A DNA stretch of 64,000 bases from Heloderma charlesbogerti. Lineage: Eukaryota > Chordata > Lepidosauria > Squamata > Helodermatidae. The translations under genes and the position numbers were made by a program. This document shows, in pieces, positions 9,880 through 21,905 of this stretch (positions are counted from its first letter, which is position 1; every line of letters begins with the position of its first letter). Below the pieces are notes generated by a model that was not told the DNA's origin, made no database searches, and saw only the letters and a list, made by a program, of their open reading frames with translations. Location of the stretch: NCBI GenBank assembly GCA_026122225.1, contig JANEZZ010000805.1:620001-684000 (forward strand), read 5' to 3'.

Positions 9880-11195
9880 TTTGATGTCATTGTTGGAAGA
9901 GAGACAGGGGGAGTGTGATCTTGTTGATTTCTCAGTGGCTTTTGATACCATTCACCATGGTATCCTTCTGGGATGATTGTCTGAGTTGGGAGTTGGAGAT
10001 ACTCAGATACTGCATTGCAGTGGTTTTGCTCCTACTTGGATGATTGGCTCCAGAAGGCAGTGCTTGGGGAACATTGCTTGGCCCCATGGATACTCCAGTA
10101 TGGGATTCCACAGGGGTCGGTTTTGTCCCTCCTGTTGTTCAACATCTAAATGAAAACACTGAGTGCGGTCATCTGGAATTTTGGAGTGCTAAGTCAGTGC
10201 TTTGCTGTGACAATGGACTGGATGGGGGCTATTAAACTGAAATTCAAACCAGACAAGACTGAGATGCTGTTGGTGGGTGGTTCTTCTGACCAGATGGAGG
10301 GGGCTCAACCTGTTCTGGTGGGGTTACATTCCCCCTGAAGGAGCAGGTTCATAGCTTGGGGGTCCTCCTGGAGCCATCTCTGTCACTTGAGGCTCAAGTA
10401 GCCTCAGTCGCATGAACTATCTTCTACCAACTGCAGTTGATGGCCCAGCTATCCCCCTATCTGGACAGGGATAACCTGGCTTCAGTTGTCTATGCTCTGG
10501 TAACCTCCCAGTTAGATTACTGCAATGCACTGTATATGGGGCTGCCGTTGAAGACAGTTCAGAAGCTATAGCTTGTGCAAAATTCGGCAGCCAGATTGAT
10601 AACTGGGACAAGAAGGTCCGAACAAATAACACCAATTCTGGCCTGCTTGCAGTGGTTGCTTGCATGTTTCCAAGCCTGATTCAAGGTGCTGGTTTTGACC
10701 TATAAAGCCTTACATGGATTGGGACTACAATGCCTGATGGAGTGCCTCTACCAGCATGAACTGACCCATACACCACACTCAGCATCTAAGGCCCCTGTTC
10801 AGGTGCCTCCTCCAAGGGAGGCTTGGAGGGTGGTAACAAGGAGGAGGTCCTTCTTGGTGGTGGCCCCCCAATTGTGTAAAGATCTCCCTGATGAGGCCCG
10901 TGTGGTACCAACATTGTTATCTTTGCAGCGCTGGGCTAAAACTGCAATCTTCTCTCAGGCATTTCACATCCTATAATGAGTTTTTAATCAGGTCCTGGAT
11001 TGTCTTTGATTGTTTAAACATTGTTTTTAGATATATGTTGTCTCTGTGTGTGCTGTCTGTTTATACATTTTTATGTAAATAGTTTTGCACTTTGCATAAT
11101 ACATTTTTAATCATTTTTAATCTTTGTGAACTGCTTAGAGAGCTTTGGCTATCGGGCTGTACAGAAATATAATACATGAAATGAATAAAATGGCA
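9880..11195 (+). pseudogene. L2-clade LINE, 3' part of the reverse transcriptase ORF and 3' UTR
   Basis: Broken frames read VDFSVAFDTIHHGILLG (9917), LKFKPDKTEMLLVGG (about 10228) and a C-terminal segment from 10686 with VLTYKALHGLG and VPPPREAW. Together they follow the order of the L2-type reverse transcriptase and thumb/C-terminal region. Stops and frameshifts separate them. The 3' end has the typical GAACTGCTTAGAGAGCTTTGGCTATCGGGC sequence (about 11130) ahead of an A-rich tail. It cannot retrotranspose. Confidence 0.8.
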
Positions 11196-11456
11196 CACTT
11201 AAGTCTGGATTGTTGTTTTGTGTTTGTGAAAGGTAAAGCCACTCACAACCAAAATGACCACATTAAAAAGTATAAATCTTCCACAGGAATTCCTTTTAGA
11301 GTCATTCATTAATTACAGTTATATCAATATTTTCTTCCATAATGGAGTTCAAGATAGTGTACAAGGAATTCCCAGGCACATTCTGGGACTGAACATATCC
11401 AGCCTGCATATCCTAAGCCAAGCTGGTGTGTCAAGTGCCTTCAGACCCTTTTAGAA

Positions 11457-11459
11457 TCT

Positions 11460-11498
<39 letters not shown>
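11457..11498. repeat. (CT)n(AC)n microsatellite
   Basis: An uninterrupted CT run is followed by about 12 AC units. Confidence 0.95.
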
Positions 11499-11927
11499 GG
11501 TGCATAGTATGAGGGCCCACAGAAGGTGGAGTGCTGGGGTTGGAAAATGGGGGAGAGGATAATGGAATGAAGTTTTGTAGAAGAGGGCATGGCTGGCTGG
11601 AACACTAAACAGGAGCAATCCACACTGCAACATTTTCCTGCAGACCCTTCTTGTGTCATGGGATTCAAACCAGTTCTTGTCATTGTGTCAGGGAATTGGG
11701 TCAATAATCCTGGCTTGTGAGTGGACTTGGGTAAGTTGATACAAGAGCAAGATGAGGCAAGACAAGACAGTTTGCAGGATCATCATGCTCTTTTTTTGTT
11801 TTTTGGAGAAAAACAGTACGTTTCAAGGAATCAACAGTGCATACATGTCCATGAGCAAATAAGCCCCACATACATCAAAGGGACTTTCCCCTGAGTACCT
11901 GTGTGTAGAATTGCAGCCCTACAGTGC

Positions 11928-12100
11928 AGTCCTATACATGCCTACTCAAACGTAAGCCCCACTGAGTACAGTGGGGCTTACTCCCAGGTACATGGGTACA
12001 GTTTTGGAGGCTTAATGTGCAATCCTATGCATGTTTATTTGGCATTATGTCCCATCATGTCCAAGGAGGGTTACTTCCACATAATTGTGCATACGATTAC
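11928..12100. repeat. Two adjoining CAATCCTATGCATG-type palindromic repeats
   Basis: The first unit contains GTAAGCCCCACTGAGTACAG with its mirrored GTGGGGCTTACTCCC. The second is a more decayed unit starting GCAATCCTATGCATG near 12020. Confidence 0.7.
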
Positions 12101-13163
12101 AGCTTTACTCATTTTCTCATACACTGAAAACATAGCCATTCTTGTGTTGAATAAATGATAATGTATTTCTAGCACAACTGAATGATAGAAATGGTTATCC
12201 TCTAATACAAAAACACTTTTTAAAAAAGTCATATAGTATGGGGAAAGGTATTATAAATTCCTTATTCCTTCTTTTCTCCCTACAATTAATTTCATAAGCA
12301 TACACTTCAGAGTGCTATCCAAGGCCATGATCATGCCTACAATCTTCTGCTGTAAATATAATGATGAAAAACTATATCCCTACCTTAGTTTCTGTGCTAG
12401 CTGTTTTACCTCTGTGGTTTATGCCCTTAAATTTTCTTCGTGATCAAAATGACAGTGAATGGAAAAACAATTCAAAGGTAATTTATTTCAAAACAGATCC
12501 CTGCTTGTGCTGCTTAAGAATTTCTTTTACCCTTGCTTATTTGCAAAGAGATGAAATTCCATCAGAGTTTTAAAATGACACTTTCAATTCTATATCAGAA
12601 CTTTTTTGCACTAAAACAATGCTATATGACACACTTATATGTTTGCTTCTTTATTTATTTAATTGCATTACATTTTCACACATGTGCACATTGAAAAAAA
12701 GAGGACAGGGTTAGGATCATATGTTCCATAACATGGTAAGATGCATCTTACTATGGCCATGGAATTCAAAAGATCTACATCTGAAAAATCTTGGAAACTA
12801 AATTCTGAAATGAAGTGTGCAAGGAAAATATTGTGCCTCGCTTTTTATGGTACACCCTGAAGGAAGGATGGCAAAAAGAAAGCAATGCTGAAGTATCTGA
12901 CACTCAGCAAAATGAAATATTTATTTACTGAGATGACACTGTCTTTTTCATTGTCTGTTTAAATGAGCACAGTTTTATGTGAACTAAACTATTTTCTGGC
13001 AATTGATGGTGGACAAATAAATCAAGCTGAAATTAATTCTTGCCTGGAGGGACAATTTCAAGATAACATATTCCTCGATGGAAATGATTTGGGAATGACT
13101 CCCAAAAGAACAACACCGCATCAGATCTGAGAATCCACACGCATTTTTAAAGGGGGGTTAAAG
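12101..13163. other. No recognised feature
   Basis: AT-rich sequence. I see no coding or repeat signal I can name. Confidence 0.35.
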
Positions 13164-13416
13164 CAGCCTCCCCCAACTTGGTGTCCTCCAGATGTTTTCA
13201 ACTTCAGTTCCCATCAGCCCCAACTAGCATGGTCCACAGACCACAGTCAGGAATGCTGAAGCTGTGGTCCTAAACATCTGGAGGTCACCAGGCTGGGGAA
13301 GGATGGTGTAAAAATAGGATACAAGTTTCCTGTTAGTAGTTCATCTATGTTTTCTGCAGACTTCATGAGGATTTTTAGTTCCGATGCACCATTTTTTTCC
13401 TGTGCACTTCTACAAA
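13164..13416. repeat. Composite repeat: CCCCAACCTGG foldback plus a 110-bp tail (copy 1)
   Basis: The foldback part 13164-13305 has left arm CAGCCTCCCCCAACTTGG and right arm CCAGGCTGGGGAAGGATG. It is followed by about 110 bases that also follow the foldback at 16418-16554, so the two copies form one longer repeat unit. The flanks of the foldback match at 5 of 8 positions. Confidence 0.7.
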
Positions 13417-13418
13417 AG

Positions 13419-13555
13419 CAGTGGATGCTGGTGGCTCTGATGTCAATGGGGTAGTGGATCTCCTTGGATAGCTCCTTTAGCGTTCCGACTGGTTCTGACC
13501 AAAACCCAGAGTGGATTCACTGGCCTACTGGCATCAGAGCCACCAGCCTCCACCG
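13419..13555. mobile_element. hAT-like foldback MITE, GGCTGGTGG family (copy 2)
   Basis: Left end CAGTGGATGCTGGTGGCTC, right end GAGCCACCAGCCTCCACCG. Perfect 8-bp target duplication TACAAAAG (13411-13418 and 13556-13563). Confidence 0.9.
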
Positions 13556-13570
13556 TACAAAAGGGATCCT

Positions 13571-13626
13571 CTGTGTCTGTCTGTCTGTCTGTTCGTCTGT
13601 CTCTCTCTCACACACACAAACACACT
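13571..13626. repeat. (CTGT)n(CT)n(CA)n microsatellite
   Basis: CTGT tetranucleotide units run into CT and then CA dinucleotides. Confidence 0.9.
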
Positions 13627-13905
13627 ATGGAGGGAAAGAAAGTTACATTACAAATGGCTTTAAGTCAAAGAACAAGCTTCCCTAGAGAAAATGTCGCTGT
13701 TGGAATCCTGCCATTGATCCAGCAGCAACACTAGCAATATAAACAGCTGCCAGCAAAGGCCAGAATTATAGTGATTCTCTTAAGAACAGTTTTCAAAACT
13801 TGGCAGTAGATTATTTTAATAGCTACAATGAGGACAGTAAAATTGGTAGCTTAAATCAGGAGAGTGGAATCATAGGACTGTAGAGCTGGAATGAGTCTTG
13901 TAGGT

Positions 13906-14036
13906 CAGCATTCCCCAACCTGGAGCAGACGTGTTGGACTGCAACTCCCACAATCCCCAGCCAACATGGCAGTTGCCTGGGAATTATGGGAGTGGCAGTC
14001 CAGTGCATCTGGATGGCACCAGGTTGGGGAATGCTG
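13906..14036. mobile_element. hAT-like foldback MITE, CCCCAACCTGG family
   Basis: Left arm CAGCATTCCCCAACCTGG and right arm CCAGGTTGGGGAATGCTG are nearly perfect inverted repeats. Flanks TTGTAGGT and TTATAGGC match at 6 of 8. Confidence 0.8.
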
Positions 14037-15164
14037 TTATAGGCCATCTGATTCGTACTCCTGTTCAGTGCAAGAAATCCAGAGCTAATGCATCCCCAAC
14101 AGATGGGAGTCCAGCATCTTCCTGAAGACCTCCAGCAGTGGAGAGCTCTCTGCCCCTCTAGGCAGACATACCAATGTGTACGTTGCTTGGTCCAGTCCCC
14201 TATGACACTCCCAGCATAACTGGTTACAGGATCTCAGGTAGCCAGGCTGGGAAAGACCCCCACCTCTGCTGAGGCCAGTCGGAGTGGGCAGCATTGCGGA
14301 AAGTAGACTAATTACATAGAGCAATACATGGTACCTCTCAGGAAATTCACCCAATAGCACATTTCCCTGCACTGGGTCCTCCAGATTCAGTTGCTTACAT
14401 TTCAGTCTGATCGAAATCCACATAAGTCCCACTGTTTTCAGTGGGAGCAAACAGAGCATTCCTAAAGGGACTGGTGAGTGAAGTGGCAGATGGCCTGCCA
14501 CTTTGAAAGCCCAACCAGCTCACACTGCCCATGGCAGGAGGAAGGGCAGCCTGTACCAGATTTTTCAATCTGATGGATCTTCATTTTGGGGGTACCCTCC
14601 ATTAAAACCAATGGGGGTTAGGTGTTCAACCTTGGGGCAATGGAAGGGCTTGGGATTCAGCAGTTCCAAAGCAATTCCACTTCTGGAATGCCTCCAATCA
14701 ATCAATCAATCAATATCAGGACAAAATCATTCAGTAGTACCTTCAAACAGAATCCCAAATCCCAAACTTCTACATGTCCACTTCCCCATAAGCATAAGCA
14801 GCATGTCTACTCACAAGTAAGCTGGAGAAAGTTCTGCAGGACGTCTCGGAGGTATGCAGCAGTGGCAGCACAGGCCTCAGTAGTAAGAAAGACTGAATCA
14901 GGTGCTCCCTCCCAAGGCCCTGCCCCCTCTCCTCTGCAGGGAAGAGCTGTTCTCTCTTCATCAGCAGCTAACTGGAGATAAGAGCTTATCTCTGCTGCCC
15001 AGGCTCTCTTTGTGAAAAACAGCAGGGGAAAGCTCTTTTTTCTGATCAGCTTCTAACTGGAGACAGCCTGTACAGTGCAAGGGGGAGTGGGAGTTATAGC
15101 TGGATCTCTGGTTATAGCTGAAGGTGTGCAGCTGTCTGCTGTGCTAAAACCTATCAGGATCAAC
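14037..15164. other. No gene recognised; contains a small local duplication
   Basis: An ATCA tetranucleotide run lies at 14694-14714. Near 14939-15065 a segment with CAGCTAACTGGAGATA is repeated about 80 bases later as CAGCTTCTAACTGGAGACA. Otherwise unassigned. Confidence 0.4.
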
Positions 15165-15555
15165 CTACCCATATCCTGCACTCTTCATCTGAGGGCTTCC
15201 TCCAAGTGCCTCATCTGAAGGAGGCTTGGAAGGTGGCAACTAGGAACAGAGTCTTCTCAGTGGTGGCCTCCCAACTGTGGAATGCTCTCCCCAGTGAGGC
15301 CCAGCCAGCACCAATATTGTCATCTTTTTGATGGCTGGTTATGGCTTTCCTCTACTCCAGGGGCATTTGAAAGCATATGATAAGGTTTTTAACAGGCCCT
15401 GGGATTTACTGTAGATTGTTTAAAATTGTTATATTTTTGTATGTTGGTTTTTATGTTATGTTATTATATTATATTGTTAGGGTTTTAATCTTTGTAAACC
15501 ACCCAGAAGGCTTTGGCTATTGGGTGGTATAGAAATGTAAGAAAGGAAAGGAAAG
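15165..15555 (+). pseudogene. L2-clade LINE, 3' end
   Basis: The remnant reads like the C-terminal L2 ORF (nucleotides encoding RVFSVVASQLWNALP near 15245). It is followed by a T-rich 3' UTR and AACCACCCAGAAGGCTTTGG, then ATTGGGTGGTATAGAAATG, the same 3' end as the copy at 9880. Confidence 0.7.
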
Positions 15556-16371
15556 AAAAAGGGAAATGAAATGTAAAGGAAAGTGGGAAGTTTTGTTTGT
15601 CAAACACTTTTTATACGTGGGGGTTGTTGGGTTTGCTGAGGGCCCTTAACTACTTCTTTAATATATATTAAAATTCCAGAGGACAAATGCATCAACATGT
15701 AATCTCTGAAAGCATTTGTGTCAGTTTTTGTCTGCTGTGCTGTGGCAGAAGTGCTAGGCTTTTACAGAACTCAGGGGCAGGGTAATAAATGTGCAACGCC
15801 AGTTGAGGAAAAGAATCAATTCTACTTTCTGTGTTACGAGGATTCCAGACAGGGATGGACAACGAGTGATGTTTAGATAGCTGGGATTCTCCAACCATCG
15901 TCTCACAACTCATCTCATGCCTGATTCCTGTTTGCGTTTGCAGTCGCTGCTTGCTCTGCATGAACGGGAAAATTGCTTACACTGAGCAGTCATTGAATGG
16001 AAGATTTGCAACTTTCCCCTGTAGACTAAAGTGAGACTAAAGTAAATTTGGATATTTGTACAACATCAAACTGAGAAGTTGTGCAAATGAAACGTGAGCA
16101 CATGTGTGGGAATTTGAGAACATTTTTGGCAGACTTGTGCTAGCTCTTGTGATCATGTTTGGGACTTTGAACAGGGCATGCTTGCATATTCTGCGAGCAA
16201 AAACAAAATTCTCATACATCCCTTCCGAACCATGTGTTTTCCTTATAAAGTAAAAGGGGGCATAGAAAAAATGCAGGAGAGAATTGGCAGGTGGCAGGGA
16301 GTGATTAAAGCTTTCCTTGGCAACTCATTCTTCCCTGCCAGCTGCCCTTCCAGGCCATTCTCAATTGTCCT
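15556..16371. other. No recognised feature
   Basis: AT-rich sequence with no coding or repeat signature that I can name. Confidence 0.35.
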
Positions 16372-16417
16372 GAAGAACATAAGAAGAGCCATGTTGGTTC
16401 AGGCCAAAGACACATCT
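16372..16417 (+). repeat. SINE-like repeat, 5' piece (split by insertion)
   Basis: GAACATAAGAAGAGCCATG and GGTTCAGGCC are the start of a dispersed reptile repeat whose continuation (CCAGTATTCTG, CACAGTGGCCAACCAGAT) lies at 16752-16870. About 335 bp separate the two pieces. Confidence 0.55.
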
Positions 16418-16660
16418 CAGCCTCCCCCAGCCATCTGGTGCTGTCCAGATGTTTTGAACTGCAACTCCCACCAACCCCAGCCAGCATGGTCAATGGTCAG
16501 AATGCTGGAACTCTAGTCCGAAACATCTGGAGGGCACCAGGTTGGGGAAGGCTGGTATAAAAAAATAGGATACTAGATTCCTATTCTCTGTTTCCTGCAG
16601 ACTCCACATGAATTTTCAGTTCTCTGATACACCATTTTTTCCTGTGTGCTTCTAAAAAAA
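16418..16660. repeat. Composite repeat: CCCCAACCTGG foldback plus tail (copy 2)
   Basis: Foldback 16418-16554, with arms CAGCCTCCCCCAGCC and GGTTGGGGAAGGCTG, then a tail similar to 13306-13416 (both include ATAGGATAC, TTTCCTGCAGACT-like and GTGCTTCT-like words). Confidence 0.7.
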
Positions 16661-16751
16661 GTATCCCCCCTCATGCACACATGCACACACACAGAGTGTG
16701 GCTAGTGGCCAGGGGTGATGGGAGTTGTGGAGGGTACCAGGTTGGAGACGT

Positions 16752-16870
16752 CTGGCCTACCCAGTCCAGTATTCTGCTCCCACAGTGGCCAACCAGATTC
16801 CTATGGGAAGCCGGGCCCACAAGCAGGACATGAGGGCAACATCACCCTCCTGTTCGTGTTCCCCAGCCAA
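16752..16870 (+). repeat. SINE-like repeat, 3' piece
   Basis: Continuation of the repeat begun at 16372. CCAGTATTCTGCTCCCACAG and CCTATGGGAAGC are its diagnostic words. Confidence 0.55.
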
Positions 16871-17023
16871 GTGTTCGTGTTCCCCAACCACGTGTTCTTC
16901 TATCCCTACGGGTAAAACAGTGTCCACAAAAGTGTATGCCAGAAGAAAAGTGTTTAAGAAATGTGTGGTCTTTTAGCTTTGGTGTTTTGAATCTGTATTT
17001 TAAATGTCTGCATTGCTGCTAGG

Positions 17024-17112
17024 GTTTATTTATTTATTTATTTATCACATTTCTATACCACCCAATAGCCAAAGCTGTCTGGGAGGTTTACAAAGATTAA
17101 AACATTTAAAAA
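17024..17112 (-). repeat. L2-clade LINE 3' end fragment
   Basis: TTTATTTATTTATCAC, then ACCACCCAATAGCCAAAGC: the reverse complement of the L2 3' terminus seen at 15500. Confidence 0.7.
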
Positions 17113-17184
17113 TACAATATACAGATTTTAAAAGCCAATTCCATTAAAAAAAAAAAAAACATGAACAGAACAATATGCAAGAAC

Positions 17185-17330
17185 TTCCTCTGGTCGTATT
17201 GTTATATTGTGGTGTTAACGCTTTTATATTTTATATTGTTTTGTCTGCATTTGGGGGGTTTAATTGTTGTGAACTGCCCAGGGAGCTTCAGCTATTGGAT
17301 GGTATAGAAATGAAATAAATAAAATAAAAT
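17185..17330 (+). repeat. L2-clade LINE 3' end fragment
   Basis: GTGAACTGCCCAGGGAGCTT, then ATTGGATGGTATAGAAATG and an A-rich tail. It lies head-on to the minus-strand fragment at 17024. Confidence 0.65.
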
Positions 17331-18019
17331 ACATAAGTTTAAATCCAGCCCTGTTTGTTGTTTTTGCTGCAGCAGACTCATACAGCTACCCCTACGGACA
17401 TTGTTACAAACTAGATGTGATACCGTTCACACAGTCAGCAATAATGCAAATGGATTTCTAAAGAGTAACCTGCAGGCATGGGAGTGCATTTCTTACTGAG
17501 AACCTGACATGAGTGGAAGCAAGGCTGGCCCTCCCATGAAACAGGGCGAGGCGCCACATCAGGCAGCTGAGTGGGAGGAGCAGCAAATCGCGCTGCTCCC
17601 CCCATTCCCACCAGGAGGGCCTATTGCTGCTGCCCTGCCACGTCCAGTGGTTGCTCTGAGAGCCCCACTGCATCACGTTTCCCTTGGCCCCCCTCCTTCC
17701 TGATGCACTCACACATACAAATAGAGAGGCTTCAGTCTCATGCCTTTGATTCATTATCAACAGGTTCCTTACAGATGCAAATCCTTGAAGACTCTCTGGC
17801 TACAAAGGAATGCCTCCAGGGGATTCAAATGGGAACACTGACGTTGCCTGCAATTTGAAGAGAGGCTTGCTGGCTAGACTAACTTAGGGAGGGATGTCCC
17901 GTCCTTCCAGTGATGCTCCCCTACATCGCTAACCGGGTCAACTGCCTGAGCTCCGCCCCGGACATTTCCCTCTTAGCTCTGCACTGCAGCCTAGCATCTC
18001 TTAGGTCACAGCCCCTGCT
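17331..18019. other. No recognised feature
   Basis: Mixed-composition sequence with no gene or repeat that I can name. Confidence 0.35.
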
Positions 18020-18045
18020 TTCCTCCTCCTCCTCCTCCTCCTCCC
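18020..18045. repeat. (TCC)n microsatellite
   Basis: Seven or so TCC units. Confidence 0.9.
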
Positions 18046-18237
18046 AGCTTCTCACAGAGGGGGGCAAGGGGGGAGGGCTTCAGGCCCGGCCATCTGGGAG
18101 TTAGTAACCTGAGAAGCACGCCTACCCATATCTGATCTGGCTTGGGAAAATGGCATGCATCCCCTGGTTCTGGCTGTTCCTCTTCTGAATCTGAGCTGCT
18201 GCTAGCTACCTCCCTGCTCTCAGAATCAATCCTGACA
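18046..18237 (-). repeat. Possible Ty3/gypsy-type LTR fragment
   Basis: On the minus strand it starts TGTCAGGATTGATTCTGAG and contains CAGATTCAGAAGAGGAACAG, closely echoing TGTCAGGG and CTGATTCTGAGGAGGAACAG in the LTR at 1916. Only about 190 bp can be followed, and the other end is not recognisable. Confidence 0.35.
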
Positions 18238-19649
18238 CCCTGGCCACTCTCGTGCTGTGGCATTTGCTGCAGTGAGAGAATGGAGCAGCCTCCCACCCTC
18301 TGTTTCCCTCCTCCCGTTCCCCCTTACTTTTGCTGCTGCTGCTGCTGCATTGGTTCTATGGAAAATCACAAGGCTGGAAGAAATGGGTGTGGGTGTCTCA
18401 CAAGAGCTCATCAAGTATTGAAAGACCTGGATGAACCAGAATCCCATAGCTGCTGCTTCTGACCACACAGCTCTCCATAGAGCCAATATGGCAGTGGCAA
18501 AGGGAAGGGGAAGGGGGGCGATGTGGCGATGGCACAGGAGAGAGCTCATGCCGAGGCTGGGTGTAGGGTGGGAGGGCTTTAACTCCTTGCCCATAACTAC
18601 AGCCCCAATTCAGATTGGTGTTCCTGCACCTGCTATTTGCATTATGGGGGAGGGGGAGGGGATTCCCATCTACTCCAGCAGCCCCTAATTTTGGCTCTAC
18701 GTGAATTGGGAAGTGCATTTTGGAATTCTATTCGAGTTGTCACCCAGCAAAGGAAATGAGAAATGGTCAGAAGAATGCAAAACACGCCTTCTTGACTTCA
18801 GCTGTGGAAAAATAAAATATATACTTGAAGCAGTGCACCATACTTCCTTGTTTCCGTATGCTGTACCAAACTAGTTAATTAGGCAATAGGATTATTTTCT
18901 TAGATGCAGTGCCAGTTTCCACCTTCTCTAGATGAAACCAGATGATCTCTGAATTATCAGCACCCATTTTCAGTTATTTTAGTCAGACAAATCTGAAATC
19001 TGACATATTGCAAATGTAGCATATGATGCCATATGACGATAGGATTTGAGATCCTATGTCTAGGCTGTGATTGGAATGTCTTTCTCCTCCCATAACCAAT
19101 ATTAATTTAATCCACCCAGTACAGCAACATTGATATTTGGGAATATTTGTTTACCCATGCTACTTTTGCCCAACATCTGAGCTTCTGATTAAAGATGCAG
19201 AATACAACTATAGATTTCACCTTTCCGAATGGGTTTTGTAGCATCTTAATTGGATACAGGTGGTGGATGAAGCATCTCAAAAGGCATACCTGCCTCTTAA
19301 GCAGCTGCACTTCTTATAAGACACTTGAATTTCATAAGTAGGATATAGCATCATCAGGGACGTGTATGTGCCAGTAATCTGGCTGTTGCCATTTGAAGAG
19401 CAAAACAAATAGTCATTTGCAAGTTTATTTGGTATTTGAGAGCTTTGTATGCTACAGGGAAAGAAAAAAAAGAAAGAAAAAGAACACATCATGTTTAGAG
19501 CTGCAAATCATTTCAGCTCATTTAGCTGAAAGTGCTGATATGATTATCTGTGACATATTCAATGTGTACCCAAAAAGATGTAGGCCACAACCCAACAAAG
19601 AATTAGGAGTGCTCAAATCCATTAATAGTGCCATCTTATACATATGATC
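18238..19649. other. No recognised feature
   Basis: It includes a (CTG)n tract near 18331-18348. Open frames here have no recognisable similarity. Confidence 0.35.
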
Positions 19650-20644
19650 TCCCCCAGCTGGGGAGAGGTAACAAGCGGGGTACCGCAGGGCTCAGTCCTG
19701 GGCCCAGTGCTTGTCAACATTTTTATTGATGACTTGGAGGAGGAGGTGAAGGGAATGCTGATCAAATTTGCAGATGACACAAAATTGGGCGGGATAGCTG
19801 ATACTTTGGAAGACAGAAACAAAATTCAAAGTGATCTTGATAGGCTGGAGTGCTGGGCAGAAAACAACAGAATGACATTTAATAGGGATAAATGCCAAGT
19901 TCTGCACCTAGGAAAAAGAAACCAAATGCACAGTTAGCAGATGGGGAATACTTGGCTCAAAAATACTACAGGAGAGAAGGGTCTTGGAATTGTTATAGAT
20001 CACAAGCTGAATATGAGCCAAAAATGTGATGTGGCTGCAAAAAAGGCAAATGTTATTTTGGGCTGCATTAATAGAAGTAAAGCTTCCAAATCCCGTGAAG
20101 TACTAGTTCCCCTCTACTCAGCACGGGTTAGGCCTCATCTGGAGTACTGTGTCCAGTTCTGGGCACCACACTTTAAGAAGGATGCAGACAAGCTGGAGAG
20201 GGCTCAGAGCAGGAAAACGAAGATGATCAGGGTACTGGAAACAAAGCCCTATGAAGAGAGACTGAAATAACTGGGCTTGTTTAGCCTTGAGAAGAGAAGA
20301 CTGTGGGGAGATATGATAGCGCTCTTCCTTTCAGCTGTCACAGAGAGGAAGGCCAGGATCTCTTCTTGATCAACCCAGAGTGCAGGACACGGAATAATGT
20401 GCTGAAGTGACAGGAAGCCAGATTCCGGCTGAACATCAGGAAAAATGTCCTGACTGTTAGAGCAATACGACAATGGAACCAATTACCTAGGGAGGTGGTG
20501 GGCTCTCCTACACTGGAGGCATTCAAGGCAAGGCTGGACAGCCACCTGTCAGGGATGTTTTGACTTGGATTCCCGCATTGAGCAGGGGGTTGGACTCGAT
20601 AGTCTTATAGGCCCCTTCCAACTCTACTATTCTATGATTCTATG
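19650..20644 (+). pseudogene. CR1 LINE, 3' third of ORF2 and 3' end
   Basis: It reads VPQGSVLGPVLVNIFIDDLE and then FADDTKLGG, the catalytic box of the reverse transcriptase. GCINRSKASKSREVLVPLYS and LEYCVQFWAPHF follow. Stops at 19937 and 20268 and a frameshift near 20335 kill it. The 3' end GGGGGTTGGACTCGATAG with the terminal ATTCTATG repeats (20629-20644) is diagnostic for CR1. It is 5'-truncated, as usual for CR1. Confidence 0.92.
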
Positions 20645-20645
20645 T

Positions 20646-20716
20646 ATACTCAAAAGTACATCCAACTGAATTTAATGGAACTTATTCCCAGGTAAGCGTG
20701 TCTAGAATTGCAACAT
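20646..20716. repeat. CAATCCTATGCATG-type palindromic repeat (half)
   Basis: TTAATGGAACTTATTCCCAG, then GTAAGCGTGTCTAGAATTGC. It directly abuts the CR1 3' end. Confidence 0.6.
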
Positions 20717-21295
20717 AAAATTAATGTACTCAATCATACGTAACTGTTGTGTTATGATATTATCTTCTCATATTAATGAATGAATGGGGAATAGCCAACC
20801 CAATGCGCAGTTCAGCATGTTTAAGCCCTAAAATAATTGGGATGAAAATGTATTTATTATGAGCTGGACTGCACTCTAGAATAGCATGGTGCTGATCTTA
20901 ATCAGAATTCAGCAAAAAAATATTAATCAGTAGTAAGCACACGTGAAATTATGACCACTTTGTAGTCTCCCTTTTGGGGACTCACCAAATAAATTAGACA
21001 AGTAATTTGCCAATTTTATCAGATATTAACATTTACGCAAGCTTGAACAGAATGTTATACTAACTGATGGGAGACATCATTTTTTACTTGTTGTAGGAAA
21101 ATCCAACTTTAGTTCAGACTAAAGTTGACATGACAACCAGAATTTGAGGTATCTTAATTTTTGGATGCCAGGACCTTATATGAAAACAGCTTCCAAATGA
21201 ATGTTTAAACACTCAGGGAAAGCAGTCTTATGGCCCCTAGAGAGTGGTGGTGGTGATGGGGAGATGGGATAGTCTGGATTCCTGGATCAGAGATT
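20717..21295. other. No recognised feature
   Basis: AT-rich sequence with no identifiable element. Confidence 0.35.
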
Positions 21296-21500
21296 TTTAT
21301 TATTGCATTTATATCCCACCTTTTTTCCTCTTGCAAGGAACCCAAGGCGGCTTACATTATCCTCTTCCTCTCCATTTTATCCTCACAACAACAACCCTGT
21401 GAGGTGGGTTGGGCTGAGAGTGTATGACTGGCCCAAAGTCACCCAGTGAGCTTCCATGGCCGAGTGGGGACTAGAACCCAGATCTCCCAGCTCCTAGTCC
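21296..21500 (-). repeat. MIR-like / L2-tailed SINE
   Basis: On the minus strand it contains words such as GTGACTTTGGGCCAGTCA and CTCACAGGGTTGTTGTTGTG, which resemble the core of MIR-type SINEs. It ends in a tail resembling the L2 terminus (GGGATATAAATGC). Confidence 0.65.
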
Positions 21501-21781
21501 AACACTAGGAGATCAGAGACAGTGTGTCGACCTCAGACCCAGGAGTCCGTTGTCCCCTCCCCCTCCTCAGCCTCAGAAGTTTGAGGTCCCCTCCCCCTCC
21601 TCCCCCTCGCATCTGGCACAAAGAGAACCATGCCAGCTGCCTCTCCGAACTTGCAAGCGTGACTTTGGAGAGGATGGCAAGGGGGCAGTTCTGTGGTCGG
21701 GGAGGGCAGAGGACTGGGGAAGAAGGGATAAAGCTATTCCCAGCCCTCCCCAGCCTCCTTCCCTCCCCTTCTGCAGAGCCC

Positions 21782-21905
21782 CATTATTTATTTATTCATT
21801 CATTCATTCAAAATATTTCTTGGCCTCCTTTCAGGGCAGAAGCCTTCCCAAGATGGCTTACAGCAATAACATACATAAAAACAGTTAAAATATTAAAAAT
21901 GATAA
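21782..21905 (-). repeat. L2-like LINE 3' end fragment
   Basis: ATTTATTTATTCATTC, then GCCTCCTTTCAGGGCAG and GATGGCTTACAGCAATAACA: a decayed L2-type 3' terminus. Confidence 0.45.
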
